Positions 17,848 through 27,500 of a stretch of 64,000 nucleotides of DNA are shown one piece after another. The notes under the pieces were generated by a model that ran no database searches, was not told the origin of the DNA, and was given only the letters and a program-made list of their open reading frames with translations. Positions within the stretch are counted from its first letter, which is position 1; every line of letters starts with the position of its first letter. The translations under genes and the position numbers were made by a program. The DNA comes from Actinobaculum sp. 313. Lineage in GTDB: Bacteria; Actinomycetota; Actinomycetes; Actinomycetales; Actinomycetaceae. The DNA is taken from the NCBI RefSeq assembly GCF_003073475.1, contig NZ_CP029033.1, forward strand, positions 1 through 64,000, given 5' to 3'.

Positions 17848-18318
17848 CCTGACGTCGACTCCACGCCAACCGCCAGCGCGGCCTGCTCCACGCCCGCAGA
17901 GCCGGCGCCCGCTCGGCCAGCGCGCTTTGCCGCAATATCGCTACCTCCTGTCCGCAGAAGTCCCGGTGTTGGCGTGGCGACGCATCCAGCAGGCATACTT
18001 CGAGGGTGGTCTGTGTTGCGTGACGATTGCGTGGCATTACCCTCTGATCGCAGGTTATGGCGTACAACATGCGGGTTCCGACTGTCGAACTCGCCCTATC
18101 GGTGAGCGGTTGCAGCACCGGTGGGTGCGTAGCAGGCGGGTGGGACTGTAACCCCACCATGTCGCGCAGCGCGTAACCGATCTGGTGTCCTGCAGGTAGG
18201 AGCGAACTGCAAACCTGCCACCAACAACTGCAACGCTCGTGTCAGAACACAACCTAAAGGGTAGAAGCGGGTGGAGCATCGCAGGTCGATGTAACGCTCG
18301 TGTCACAACGCAAGTTGC

Positions 18319-18372
18319 ACCGGGGTCCGACTACCGTTGACCGGGCGTTGACCGGGGTCCGACTACGGTTGA
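18319..18372 (+). promoter_or_regulatory. Direct repeat upstream of permease
   Basis: ACCGGGGTCCGACTAC followed by GTTGA (one base differs between copies) occurs at 18319-18340 and 18351-18372, 32 bp apart and ending 38 bp before the permease ATG. The position suggests paired regulator sites, but this is inference. Confidence 0.4.
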
Positions 18373-18409
18373 TACCTAGCGCAGCTCATAACAAAACTGG
18401 AAGGTGCAT

Positions 18410-19825
18410 ATGACGAACAGGGCGGAAGCGGAATCGTCGCCAAAGAGCGCGGTGGTGAAGAGCCACGGCTTACGGGTGCGGCATATCCACTTCATTGCTC
18501 TCGGCTCGGCCATTGGCACCGGCCTGTTCTACGGTTCGGCGGAGGCCATTCAGGCAGCCGGACCATCCGTTCTGCTCGTATACCTGCTGGGCGGCGCCGT
18601 CGTGTACTTCATGCTGCGCGGGCTGGGTGAAATGGCGGTGCGGATGCCCATCTCCGGCTCCTTCGCCGAATACGCTCGCCGCTTCCTCGGCGGCTGGGCC
18701 GGGTATATCACCGGTTGGGCCTATGCCTTCGAAATGGTGATTGTCTGCCTGGCCGATCTCACGGCAATCGGCATCTACATGCAGTTCTGGTTTCCGCACT
18801 CTCCGCAGTGGCTGTGGGTCGGCGTCACGCTGCTGATTGTGGGTGCCGCAAATCTGGCCAGCGTGCGCTGGTTCGGTGAGCTGGAGTTCGTCTTCACGCT
18901 GATCAAGGTGACCGCCGTCGTCGCCATGATCGCTGGTGGCGCCGCGATCCTCATCCTCGGACTCGGCTCCGACCCGGGCCAGTTGGGGCCCGCCAACTTG
19001 TGGAACGACGGCGGCTTCTTCCCCCACGGACCAGGCGGCATGATCTCTGCGTTCATCCTCGTACTCTTCGCCTTCGGCGGCACCGAGATCATCGGCGTTG
19101 CCGGAACGGAAGCGGACGAACCGGAGAAGGCCATCCCGAAAGCCGTCAATACCGTTCCGGTGCGCATCCTCCTGTTCTACGTGCTGGCGATTCTGGTGAT
19201 CCTCATGATCAATCCGTGGCGGTCGATCGATGGCGAACAGTCACCCTTCGTGCAGATCTTCGACACGCTCGGCGTGAACTGGGCGGCGGCTCTGCTGAAC
19301 ATCGTCGTCGTAACTGCGGCCCTCTCCGCCATTAACGCTGACCTTTTTGGTGCGGGGCGGGTGATCGCCAGCATGGCGCGGCAAGGCGCTGCACCACGGG
19401 CGATGGCGCGAACAGTCAAGAACATTCCGGTGATCACCACGATCTCCTTGATCGCGGTGATGGTGATCGGCGTGGCACTGAACTATGTGCTGCCGGACAG
19501 AGTGTTCACCATCGTTGCCTCTCTGGCGACCTTTGCCACGGTGTTTGTATGGTTGATGATCTTGCTGGCGCATCTGGCCTCACGGCATGGAATGACGCGC
19601 GATGAAGCCGCGCGCTTGCGTTTCCCCGTGCCGCTGTGGCCCTACGGCCAATACTTCTCCATCGCCTTCATCCTCTTCACCTTCGGCATTATGGTGTGGC
19701 AGCCGGAGTATCACACCGCCCTGTATGTTGGTGTTGGCTTTATCGCCGTGATGTCGGCGATATACGCAGCCGTCGGGAGGAGGCGGGTGTGCGACGGCGC
19801 CACCGTACCGAACGACGACGCGTGA
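18410..19825 (+). CDS. Amino acid permease (APC superfamily, AAT type)
   Basis: This 471-residue carrier has the family's first-helix motif (IHFIALGSAIGTGLFYGSAE), the loop GLGEMAVRMPISGSFAEYAR and about 12 membrane segments, typical of proton-coupled amino acid transporters such as GabP and ProY. The ATG at 18410 is preferred to the GTG at 18404 because GGAAGG stands 5 bp before it. The substrate is uncertain; proline, GABA or an aromatic amino acid are all possible. It stands alone with repeats on both sides. A MerR regulator faces it across a 160-bp repeat region. Confidence 0.88.
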   Translation: MTNRAEAESSPKSAVVKSHGLRVRHIHFIALGSAIGTGLFYGSAEAIQAAGPSVLLVYLLGGAVVYFMLRGLGEMAVRMPISGSFAEYARRFLGGWAGYITGWAYAFEMVIVCLADLTAIGIYMQFWFPHSPQWLWVGVTLLIVGAANLASVRWFGELEFVFTLIKVTAVVAMIAGGAAILILGLGSDPGQLGPANLWNDGGFFPHGPGGMISAFILVLFAFGGTEIIGVAGTEADEPEKAIPKAVNTVPVRILLFYVLAILVILMINPWRSIDGEQSPFVQIFDTLGVNWAAALLNIVVVTAALSAINADLFGAGRVIASMARQGAAPRAMARTVKNIPVITTISLIAVMVIGVALNYVLPDRVFTIVASLATFATVFVWLMILLAHLASRHGMTRDEAARLRFPVPLWPYGQYFSIAFILFTFGIMVWQPEYHTALYVGVGFIAVMSAIYAAVGRRRVCDGATVPNDDA

Positions 19826-19845
19826 CGATCTGGCAGTGCCGCTTC

Positions 19846-19981
19846 GGGTCACTAGGCGGTCCGACTTTCTTCGGCTGGATCCTCAACCTCGGGTCACGAG
19901 ACGGTCCAATTTCCTTCGGCTGGATCCTCAACCTCGGGTCACGAGACGGTCCGACTTCCTCCGGCTGAACCCTCCAACCTC
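19846..19981. repeat. 45-bp tandem repeat, three copies
   Basis: Units begin with GGGTCAC at 19846, 19891 and 19936 and contain GGTCC and TTCGGCTGGATCCTCAACCTC. The third copy is slightly diverged. The array fills the gap between the convergent permease and MerR genes. Confidence 0.88.
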
Positions 19982-19986
19982 CGGGG

Positions 19987-20832
19987 CTAGAGGCTCCACC
20001 CCTCTCCCGCGGAGCGCCGCAGGATGGGGCCAATCTCTTCGTCGGCAAACATCGCCTTCATATACTCCTGCAAATACGCCTGCTGGGACGGATGGGAGAA
20101 CTGCAGCTCGTAGAGTCGCTGCATGATCGACCACGCGGCGCGGCCGGTACGCCCGGTCGGGAGCTGTGCCAGCACATCGGCCACATACTTCTTGTAGCGA
20201 TCAATCATCCGGAGGGATTCCTGCAGCAGATGGTCAATGCCCTCCTTCTGCTCCTGCGGAGTGCGCTGCGGCAACGTGGCGAACTCGACGACGAGCTGCG
20301 CGAACAGCACCCGATCCTCCTGCGAGACGGCGTCGAGGAAATCGGCGGTGTTCCTCGGCGTGAAGCCCTGCGTGGCGAGGAATGTCATGATGCGCCGCTC
20401 GCCGCGGATGACTTTTGATCCCTCCATGCTTTCCGTTGCAGACTCAACATCGTCGTAAAACTGCTCAATAACTGTGGGCACGGGCGAGAGCCTTTCGCCG
20501 CGTTCGACCGTTTCAATCAACACATCAATGCGCTTCTGCTGCGCGTGTAGTTGGGCCACCTGTGCATCAATGGTGGCGCGCGTGGCCCGCAGAGATTCAA
20601 GGACGGCGTCACGGTCGCTGGGCTGCTGCTCAGGCAGGATTTCTGCGATTTGCGAGAGCCGCAGCCCGCTCTCGGCCAGCCAGCGAATACGTAGCAGGCG
20701 GGCTAGGTGCTCTAGGCCGTAGTCGCGCCGGCCACCGACGACCGGCGGCACTGGCAGGAGGCCGAGGCGGTGGTAGTGGCGCACGGCCCGCGTCGTCGTA
20801 CCGGCCATATCGGCTATCTCTTTTACCCGCAC
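19987..20832 (-). CDS. MerR family transcriptional regulator
   Basis: The 281-residue protein begins with a MerR winged helix-turn-helix (VKEIADMAGTTTRAVRHYHRLGLLP, then YGLEHLARLLRIRWLAESGLRLSQIAEIL), followed by a coiled coil from about residue 80 (QVAQLHAQQKRIDVLIETVERG). The C-terminal 150 residues form a helical ligand-binding-like region without obvious metal-binding cysteines, so it probably senses an organic ligand. MerR proteins bend the promoter to activate transcription from a long-spacer operator. The ATG (MRVKEIADMAG) directly opens the helix-turn-helix; its target is unknown. Confidence 0.9.
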   Translation of the reverse strand: MRVKEIADMAGTTTRAVRHYHRLGLLPVPPVVGGRRDYGLEHLARLLRIRWLAESGLRLSQIAEILPEQQPSDRDAVLESLRATRATIDAQVAQLHAQQKRIDVLIETVERGERLSPVPTVIEQFYDDVESATESMEGSKVIRGERRIMTFLATQGFTPRNTADFLDAVSQEDRVLFAQLVVEFATLPQRTPQEQKEGIDHLLQESLRMIDRYKKYVADVLAQLPTGRTGRAAWSIMQRLYELQFSHPSQQAYLQEYMKAMFADEEIGPILRRSAGEGWSL

Positions 20833-21362
20833 GTCACTATCGCATCATGTGACCCAGGGTCACAGTCAAGGCGAAACGACGTATGGGTGTGTACTAGTGT
20901 GCATGTGGGCAGCGGGCATAATCGCTGTTTCCGTGTAGGATCCGAGCAGCCGCACGGCACAGCTTTCGGCCGATTGACTGTGACCGCGTGTTGCAAGGGT
21001 GGGATCCGAGTATCCGCACGGTACGGCCTCCGGCCGATTGACTGTGACCGCGTGTTGCAAGGGTGGGATCCGAGTATCCGCACGCTATGGCGTCTGGTGC
21101 GCCGGACTGCCTGACTGCTGTGGCTGATCGGTTTTGTGACTCTGCGCGGTCAGGACTCCTGGTGCTGGTCGAGCCGCTGCTCACCGGGCGATTGGCTGTG
21201 TGAGCCCGTACTGTCAAAGCTCTTGCCCTGCACATCGTCCCGGATTCTCCCTCCACCCCGAGCACTGTGTGCATCTACCGTAAAGTGATTGCCGCCGCCA
21301 CTACTACGCCTCTAGACTTTTGGTAATTGTCCGGCTTTCGAGCCCCAAACGAAAGGTACGCA
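20833..21362. other. Intergenic region with 64-bp tandem repeat
   Basis: No gene is seen. The first 60 bp should hold the promoter of the minus-strand MerR gene. The centre is a 64-bp tandem repeat. The last 300 bp contain no recognisable feature except the ribosome binding site (CGAAAGG) of the kinase gene. Confidence 0.6.
20938..21085. repeat. 64-bp tandem repeat, 2.3 copies
   Basis: Units start with GGATCCGAG at 20938, 21002 and 21066. They share TCCGCACGG and CGGCCGATTGACTGTGACCG, then GTTGCAAGGGTG. The first copy has diverged slightly and the third stops after about 20 bp. Confidence 0.9.
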
Positions 21363-23060
21363 ATGACGCGACTTGTTAATATTCCAGAAGATTTCCCGGC
21401 TGAGGCGCTACGCGGGTTTGTGCTCGCCAACAAGCGTTACGTGAAGCCTGTCTACGGCGGCGTGGTCCGCTCTACCGCCACCCCCGAAGGGAAAGTCGCC
21501 GTGATCTACGGCGGCGGGTCCGGCCACTACCCGGCGTTTGCCGGATGGGTCGGCCCCGGTATTGCCGACGGCGCAGTGTGTGGCAATATTTTCTCCTCGC
21601 CCTCCGGCTCGCAGGCATACTCGGTGCTCAAGGCCGCCCATCGTGGTGCAGGGGTGCTGATGGGATTCGGCAACTATGCCGGTGACGTACTGCATTTCGG
21701 GCAGGCCATAGAACGCCTGCGTTCCGAAGGCATCCAGGCGGATACTTTGGTTGTCACCGACGACATCGCCTCCGGATCCCAAGACGAAATCGAGAAACGC
21801 CGCGGTATCGCCGGTGACTTCCCAATCTTCAAAATCGCAGGAGCCGCTGCCGAGGCGGGTAAGGACTTCGATGAGGTCAAGAGAGTCTTCGCCAAGGCGA
21901 ATGCCGCCACCCGTTCCTTCGGCGTGGCCTTCTCCGGCTGCACTCTCCCCGGCGCGGATGGCCCTCTATTCACCGTTCCGGAAGGAAAGATGGGTATCGG
22001 ACTCGGCATCCACGGTGAACCCGGAGTGGCTGAGGCAGATCTAGGCACGGCCAAGGATGTTGCCAAAACACTAGTCGATGGGCTTCTTCCCGAAGCGCCC
22101 GAGGACGCCGGCAAGCGCGTCGTCGCCGTCGTCAACGGACTGGGTGATACCAAGTACGAGGAACTCTTTGTCGTCGCCGGAGCCGTGTACGACCTGCTGA
22201 CCGAAGCGGGCCTGGAGGTGGCAGACCTTGAGTCCGGTGAGTTCGTGACTTCGCTGGACATGGCCGGCATCTCGCTGACCTTGACCTGGGTCGACGACGA
22301 GCTGCTGGAGTACTGGGACGCTCCCTGCGATACACCCGCCTACCGCAAAGGCTCGGTGGGCGATGTGGCGCGCGACGACGCGGTTCTTTCCAGCGAGGCC
22401 ACCAAGGTAGCCGTTACGGAAGAAGGATCGGCCGCCTCGAAGGCCGCCGCAGCCAAAGCGGTAGACATCCTCGGACTGGTGGCCGCCATGCTCGACGGCG
22501 CGAAGGACGAACTCGGGCGACTTGATTCCATTGCGGGCGACGGCGATCACGGCATTGGCATGGCCAATGGCTCTCATGGGGCCGCGCAGGCCGCTGCGGC
22601 CATCGCCGCCGAGGGAGCCGGGCTGAGCACCACCCTGGCGGCTGCGGGCGACGCGTGGTCGGATCGTGCCGGTGGTACGTCCGGTGCGTTGTGGGGCTCG
22701 CTGCTGACGGCGATCGGGGCCGTTTTTGGTAACGACGACGCCCCCGACCTGGCAAAGGCCGTTGCCGCCCTTGAGGCGGGCCGTGATGCGGTGCAGCGCC
22801 TCGGCGGTGCACAGGTGGGCGACAAGACGCTGGTTGACGCACTGGTGCCACTGGTCGAAGCGTTCAGTGCGACTGCGGGCGACTTCCAGGAGAAGGCGGC
22901 AGCGGCACTACGAGCCGGTGAGCAGGGCGCCGAGAGCACCGCTGACATGGTTGCGAAGCTCGGACGCGCGCGGCCGCTGGGTGAGAAGTCGCTCGGCACG
23001 CCCGATCCGGGTGCGGTGTCACTGGTTCGCGTGGCGCGGGTTGTTGCCGAGAACATCTGA
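21363..23060 (+). CDS. Single-chain dihydroxyacetone kinase (DhaK-DhaL fusion)
   Basis: The protein phosphorylates dihydroxyacetone to its phosphate with ATP. The N-terminal DhaK domain (residues 1 to about 330) has GGGSGHYPAF and the substrate-binding His in GIGLGIHGEPG; the C-terminal DhaL domain (from about 350) has the nucleotide-binding SIAGDGDHGIGMANGS and DRAGGTSGALWG. The fused layout is that of ATP-dependent kinases, not of PTS-dependent ones, and no DhaM is present. The start at MTRLVNIPEDF (21363) follows GAAAGG; a longer in-frame start at 21327 is less likely. The length, 565 residues, is normal. An inverted repeat ends the transcript. Confidence 0.93.
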   Translation: MTRLVNIPEDFPAEALRGFVLANKRYVKPVYGGVVRSTATPEGKVAVIYGGGSGHYPAFAGWVGPGIADGAVCGNIFSSPSGSQAYSVLKAAHRGAGVLMGFGNYAGDVLHFGQAIERLRSEGIQADTLVVTDDIASGSQDEIEKRRGIAGDFPIFKIAGAAAEAGKDFDEVKRVFAKANAATRSFGVAFSGCTLPGADGPLFTVPEGKMGIGLGIHGEPGVAEADLGTAKDVAKTLVDGLLPEAPEDAGKRVVAVVNGLGDTKYEELFVVAGAVYDLLTEAGLEVADLESGEFVTSLDMAGISLTLTWVDDELLEYWDAPCDTPAYRKGSVGDVARDDAVLSSEATKVAVTEEGSAASKAAAAKAVDILGLVAAMLDGAKDELGRLDSIAGDGDHGIGMANGSHGAAQAAAAIAAEGAGLSTTLAAAGDAWSDRAGGTSGALWGSLLTAIGAVFGNDDAPDLAKAVAALEAGRDAVQRLGGAQVGDKTLVDALVPLVEAFSATAGDFQEKAAAALRAGEQGAESTADMVAKLGRARPLGEKSLGTPDPGAVSLVRVARVVAENI

Positions 23061-23141
23061 GAAGGCTTCGGTGCTCCCCGGCGCGGCGTGTATCGGGGTG
23101 CCCCGGTAGGGGCAGGTGCCGCAGCGGGGAGCATCTGAAGG

Positions 23142-23172
23142 GAGGGGCCAACGGTTATTCCGCTGGCCCCTC
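23142..23172 (+). terminator. Terminator hairpin after dihydroxyacetone kinase
   Basis: GAGGGGCCAACGG and CCGCTGGCCCCTC pair over 13 positions with one mismatch around the loop TTATT. It lies about 80 bp after the kinase stop. It is followed by two copies of TTGGCTCCTGCCTGCCTT with some Ts. Confidence 0.75.
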
Positions 23173-23309
23173 TTGGCTCCTGCCTGCCTTTTGGCTCCTG
23201 CCTGCCTTGCGACCTGATTAGTGCCCATTGTGCTGTTACGCGCAACCGCATGCACAACACGGCAACCTTCAAAGCACGTGCGTCGTCAGTGTGCTGTCGC
23301 GCGGGCGGG

Positions 23310-24350
23310 CTACTCCGGCACCACCGCCACCTTAATGCCCTTGCCGGACGCCGCATACTCGATGGCGGCGACGACGTCGTCGAGCACGTACGTATCCGTA
23401 TGCAGCGACTTCACATCGATCTTTCCCTCCGCGATGAGGCGTAGCGCGAGTTCCTGTGTTTCGCGCCGATTATTCGAGCCGCCGGTGACCGTGAGTTCGC
23501 GGTAATGGATGAGGTTCGGGTCGATGGTGGATGTGCCCGTCTTGGGGAATCCGGCGAAGGCGTTGACCCGCCCGCGTTTGCGTACCAGCTCCAGGCCCTG
23601 CTGGAACAGCGCATTCGCGCCGATACACAGCACGGCAACATCCGCTCCGCGGCCGCCGGTGTGGTCGCGGACGAACTCCACCACGTCCACTTCGGTGGGG
23701 TTGACGGTGTGTGTTGCTCCGAGCTTCTTCGCGATGGCGAGGCGCTCCTCCGACAGGTCGGAGACAATCACCTGCGAGGCGCCGTAGAGCCGGTTGACCT
23801 GTGTGTGGAGCATGCCGATGGGCCCAGCACCGACGATGACGACGGTGTCGCCGGGTGTGGGCTTGTAATTGCCTGCGCCGTTGAGCACGCAGCCAAGCGG
23901 TTCGGAGAGCGCAGCCTCCACTGGGCTGACTCCGGGAAGCGCCTTGTACACGCCACCGCGGGTCATGGCCTCGGCTCGGATGCGCACATAGTCTGCCAAG
24001 CCGCCGTTGATGGCGTAGCCGAACAGCCGCGCGTGATCGCACAGATGCTCGACGCCCGCCTTGCAGTAGTAGCACTGTAGGCAGGGAACGGTGGGATTGA
24101 CGGCGACGAGGTCGCCCTCGGCAAAACCGCTCACTCCCTCACCCACTTCGGTGACATATCCGGATAATTCATGGCCGAGGATCACGCCAGGATCGATGCC
24201 GGCGGTTTTCTCGCCCCGTAAGATGCGACCATCCGTACCGCAGAGCGTGTTTGCGCCGGTTTTCAGAATGAGCTCACCTGGCCCGGCGTGCGGATCTTCG
24301 ACCTCCTGCAGTTCGAGTTGCCCCGGCCCGAGCATCACCGCTGCCTTCAT
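23310..24350 (-). CDS. Zinc-dependent alcohol/polyol dehydrogenase (MDR family)
   Basis: The 346-residue enzyme has the catalytic zinc ligands Cys37 (LCGTDGRI) and GHE (VILGHELSG, about 58-60), the structural zinc cysteines CLQCYYCKAGVEHLC, and the NAD-binding VIVGAGPIGMLH near residue 175. It resembles sorbitol and threonine dehydrogenases, which oxidise secondary alcohols with NAD(P). The start is preceded by CGGAGGAAAT. It points towards the dihydroxyacetone kinase gene on the other strand; joint use of polyols that yield dihydroxyacetone is possible but inferred from neighbourhood only. Confidence 0.9.
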   Translation of the reverse strand: MKAAVMLGPGQLELQEVEDPHAGPGELILKTGANTLCGTDGRILRGEKTAGIDPGVILGHELSGYVTEVGEGVSGFAEGDLVAVNPTVPCLQCYYCKAGVEHLCDHARLFGYAINGGLADYVRIRAEAMTRGGVYKALPGVSPVEAALSEPLGCVLNGAGNYKPTPGDTVVIVGAGPIGMLHTQVNRLYGASQVIVSDLSEERLAIAKKLGATHTVNPTEVDVVEFVRDHTGGRGADVAVLCIGANALFQQGLELVRKRGRVNAFAGFPKTGTSTIDPNLIHYRELTVTGGSNNRRETQELALRLIAEGKIDVKSLHTDTYVLDDVVAAIEYAASGKGIKVAVVPE

Positions 24351-24463
24351 ATTTCCTCCGATCGGTAGTGTTTCGACGTCACTGTCGTTCGGTACCTAGC
24401 CTAGCTGGCGAAGCGCATTCCGAACACCGGAGCAACAATGTGTAGGCGCGCTCCCGGCGACGT

Positions 24464-24537
24464 GACCACTATCCCAGCGGTACGGCTGGTACTTCAGCAG
24501 CGCGACCACTATCGCAGCGGTACGACCACTGTCTCAG
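24464..24537 (+). promoter_or_regulatory. Three phased direct repeats upstream of the ABC gene
   Basis: GACCACTATC followed by CAGCGGTACG occurs at 24464 and 24504, and a third, shorter version (GACCACTGTCTCAG) at 24524. The starts are 40 and 20 bp apart, that is on the same face of the helix, which suits a cooperatively bound regulator. Confidence 0.5.
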
Positions 24538-24591
24538 GTGAGTAGCGCGGCCAGTTGTGTCGGTGCCGTCAATTACGATTGCTTTGTGAAG

Positions 24592-27500
24592 ATGGACGAC
24601 AGCTACCGGCGACTCCGTAGGCGCATAAGCGGCAGACGCGGGCTACGCGCTTGGCTCGGGTTCCTTGCCGCGTGCCCCGGCCTCGCCGCTACAGTGGCAG
24701 TCGCCGGTCTTTTCGCCACAGCCGCCATCGGAGCCGTTCCGTACTTGTTTGAACGATTCCGCCACGCGCTTGACTCACAACGAGCAGACGACGCATGGTT
24801 GTGGGCGGGGATCCTGATCGGCGCGTACCTACTAGCCGTGGTCATCGGCTGGATAAAGGAGCGCGCCGAGCTCAAACTCGTTATCAGCGTGCGTTTCCTC
24901 GCCTTTCGTATCTTCTTTGATGAGGCAATCTCCGACGGCGCAACAGACGGTCACAGCACGGGGCGTTTCACTACGCATCCCCTGCAAATCAGCCAGTTTT
25001 CCTATGTCATCGACCTTGTCATCTCGCTGCTGCGTGCACTTGTGGTTGGCACCTTTGCGATCGTGACATACGGAGCGACGGGGTGGGTCGCCTTAGGCGG
25101 GATCCTGATATTCGTCGGCGCGACTTTCTGGCTTGTCCACCCTATTGGCCGTGTCTACAAGGAGTACATCGCGAGCGAAGCCTCCCGTGTGGATCGGATT
25201 CGTGACTTGAGCGATGCGGCGTGGCGGCTACGCCTAGCCCGGCTGCATGGGCACGTTGCCGACTGGCTCCAGGAACGGCGCAGCGCGCAGATTCCTGTTC
25301 TGCATAAGCGAGCTCGTCTGCAGGTAATCAATGGCTCACTGGGATCTGCGGCAGTACCCGTTGTCATTGGTATCGCCGCATTGGTATTCGTTGCCCGTCC
25401 CGGTCGCCAGGCGCTGAGCCTGGTTGCTCTGCTAGTCGCCGCCAACTTGCTATTCGATGCGCTCAACGAGGTTGTTGTGAACTATCGTGTAGTGCGCCTG
25501 ACAATCCCAATGCTCAAGGAGTGGGATAAGCGGCGTGATGCTCAGGGCACTACCACGGACACCTCTGTATTCAACACTGTGGATGGGAAGCCGGGCATCA
25601 CATGGCTTGAGCCGGTCGACGACGATACTGCAGCAGAGTTACGGTCTGCTGCGCGGGCGATCGGCGTAACCGGAGCGTGGGGAAGGATCTCAGCGGACCC
25701 CAGAATGTCCGCTGCTGTATTGACCGCGTGGTACGAATCCTTGAGCGAAGAAGAACGCGATGAAATCCAGCGCTGGATGAGCGTGCTTGAACTTCCTGCA
25801 GACCTGAACATGGCGGACAGTGTGAGCCGACTACCTTCGTTATCACGCGGTGAACGTCATCGTTTGGCACTAGCGGTGGCGCTCACCGTTACTGGCGGAC
25901 CGTGCATTATCGAGACGACGACTCTGGGTGCTATCGATCCCGCCAGTAGACGGCGCTTACTGGAGCGGGTGGTGATGGCGAAGCGGCGGATAGTCGTCGT
26001 CGGGCAGGCGATATATGGCATCCGCGTGGATCAGCACCTTGTGGTGACGCGGAACGACCGCATATTGGTGCCCACCGACAGCACAATGACAACAGGTGGC
26101 AGCGCTGAGGCGGCTGGCGTTCTCGCTGCGGCGCCGGGGCAAGATAATTCCCCACACGCTAAGGCGCGGCAGGAACCGAAGGGCGTGCCTGTTCCCGGTG
26201 AGGAGCCGGAGCACTCTATCCCGGAGAATAAAGAGCCTGCTGCAGTATCGGAACGTCATGGTGCCGAGGACGTTCAGGACGTTGTATTTGATACGCCACG
26301 GCCTTCCTTTTCACGCTTTGTGGAAGCATTGCGGTTGATCTTGGGTAGGCCGGGCGTTGCTGCATTATGTGTCACGGTCCTCGCACAGTCGCTTCTGCTC
26401 GCGTTCCTTCCGATGATCTTGGACGCGGTAGCCCCTGCTGATGACGTCGCCGTGGCTCGTGCTCTTGGCCTTTTCCTCGTCGCGCTAACCGCGGTGGTAC
26501 TGGCGGTCAATTGGTTGCAATTCCATTTGCCCGTGCGTCGGTTGACCTCATTGCATGCTCGGGTGGCGGAACGCTTCGCACTGGTGGCGAGTCCACGACG
26601 CACCGGCGAAATCGTCGGGCGATTCGGCGAAGACTTCTCGACCATGCAAATGGATATTCCGGGTCAACTGGTTCGTGTGGTCGCCATGGTGACGCAGGTC
26701 GTCGTCGTAATCGGAGCCTTGGCGGTTGGGTATCCGCCGGTTGCGGTGGTCGTTGTGGTGCTCGTGCCTGGTGCCTTCATGCTGTATCGGCTCGGGGAAC
26801 GCCGTATGATCGCCGCAGTCTCACAGCAGGCGGAGGCACGTGGGACGTTTATGGCGCTTGCAACTGCGGTGCTCGACGACGACCCGGGCGCGATTCACCC
26901 GCGGCTACGTGCGGCAGCATGGACGGCCTACCGGCGTGAAGAAGCCGTTTTCTTCAATGCCGCGAATGCCCTGGTGCAAGCGATGATGCGGCGGCGCACC
27001 GAACTTCAGGCCGCCGGTGTCGCGGTATTCGCTTTGGGTACCGGCATCGCGTTGCAGATGGATCCGGAGGGGATCATTGCGCCGACTGTTGTCGCTTACT
27101 TCGTCTTCACGATTGCGGGGCAGCTGCCGGACATCATTGAAGCGTTGCAATCGATTAGCGTGTCTGTCGCAACAGCCTCGCGGGTATTGGCACTCACGAC
27201 CGCACAAGAGGCAAGTATCCCTCCGGTTCCACTGGCAATGGAGATCCAATCGCGGCTCGAGCGTGCTGTACTCGGGCAGAAGAGTCGTCTTGTTCTGGTT
27301 ATGGGTAGAACCGGTGTGGGCAAGAGCATTGCGTTGCGCGGCCTACTTGAAGAAACTGGCGGTGTCCTGCTCGATGACGACTTCCCGGTAAAGACGATCT
27401 CCGTCGCCGACGCGAAGCTGGTGGTGGGAACGAGTATGTCGCTCGACGGACGCATGGAGAGGTGCGAGGCTGAGCATCGCGAAGTTGGAGAGCTGACACG

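Larger units (their letters stand above)
17199..18409. other. Repeat-rich intergenic region
   Basis: There is no convincing gene in these 1.2 kb. A segment at about 17448-17580 (CCCCGAGCCCT, CACCTGGCATAGACCC, GACGTCGACTCCACGCC) recurs at about 17766-17920, and copy 2 of the 120-bp element lies between the two. An 18-bp tandem repeat sits in the second copy. 17940-18310 is unremarkable apart from two copies of AACGCTCGTGTCA about 60 bp apart (near 18233 and 18292). Confidence 0.7.

Noticed and set aside
17660-18160. 166-codon minus-strand frame with repeated VAGLCQ units
   Set aside because: It merely translates the 18-bp tandem repeat and one end of element copy 2.
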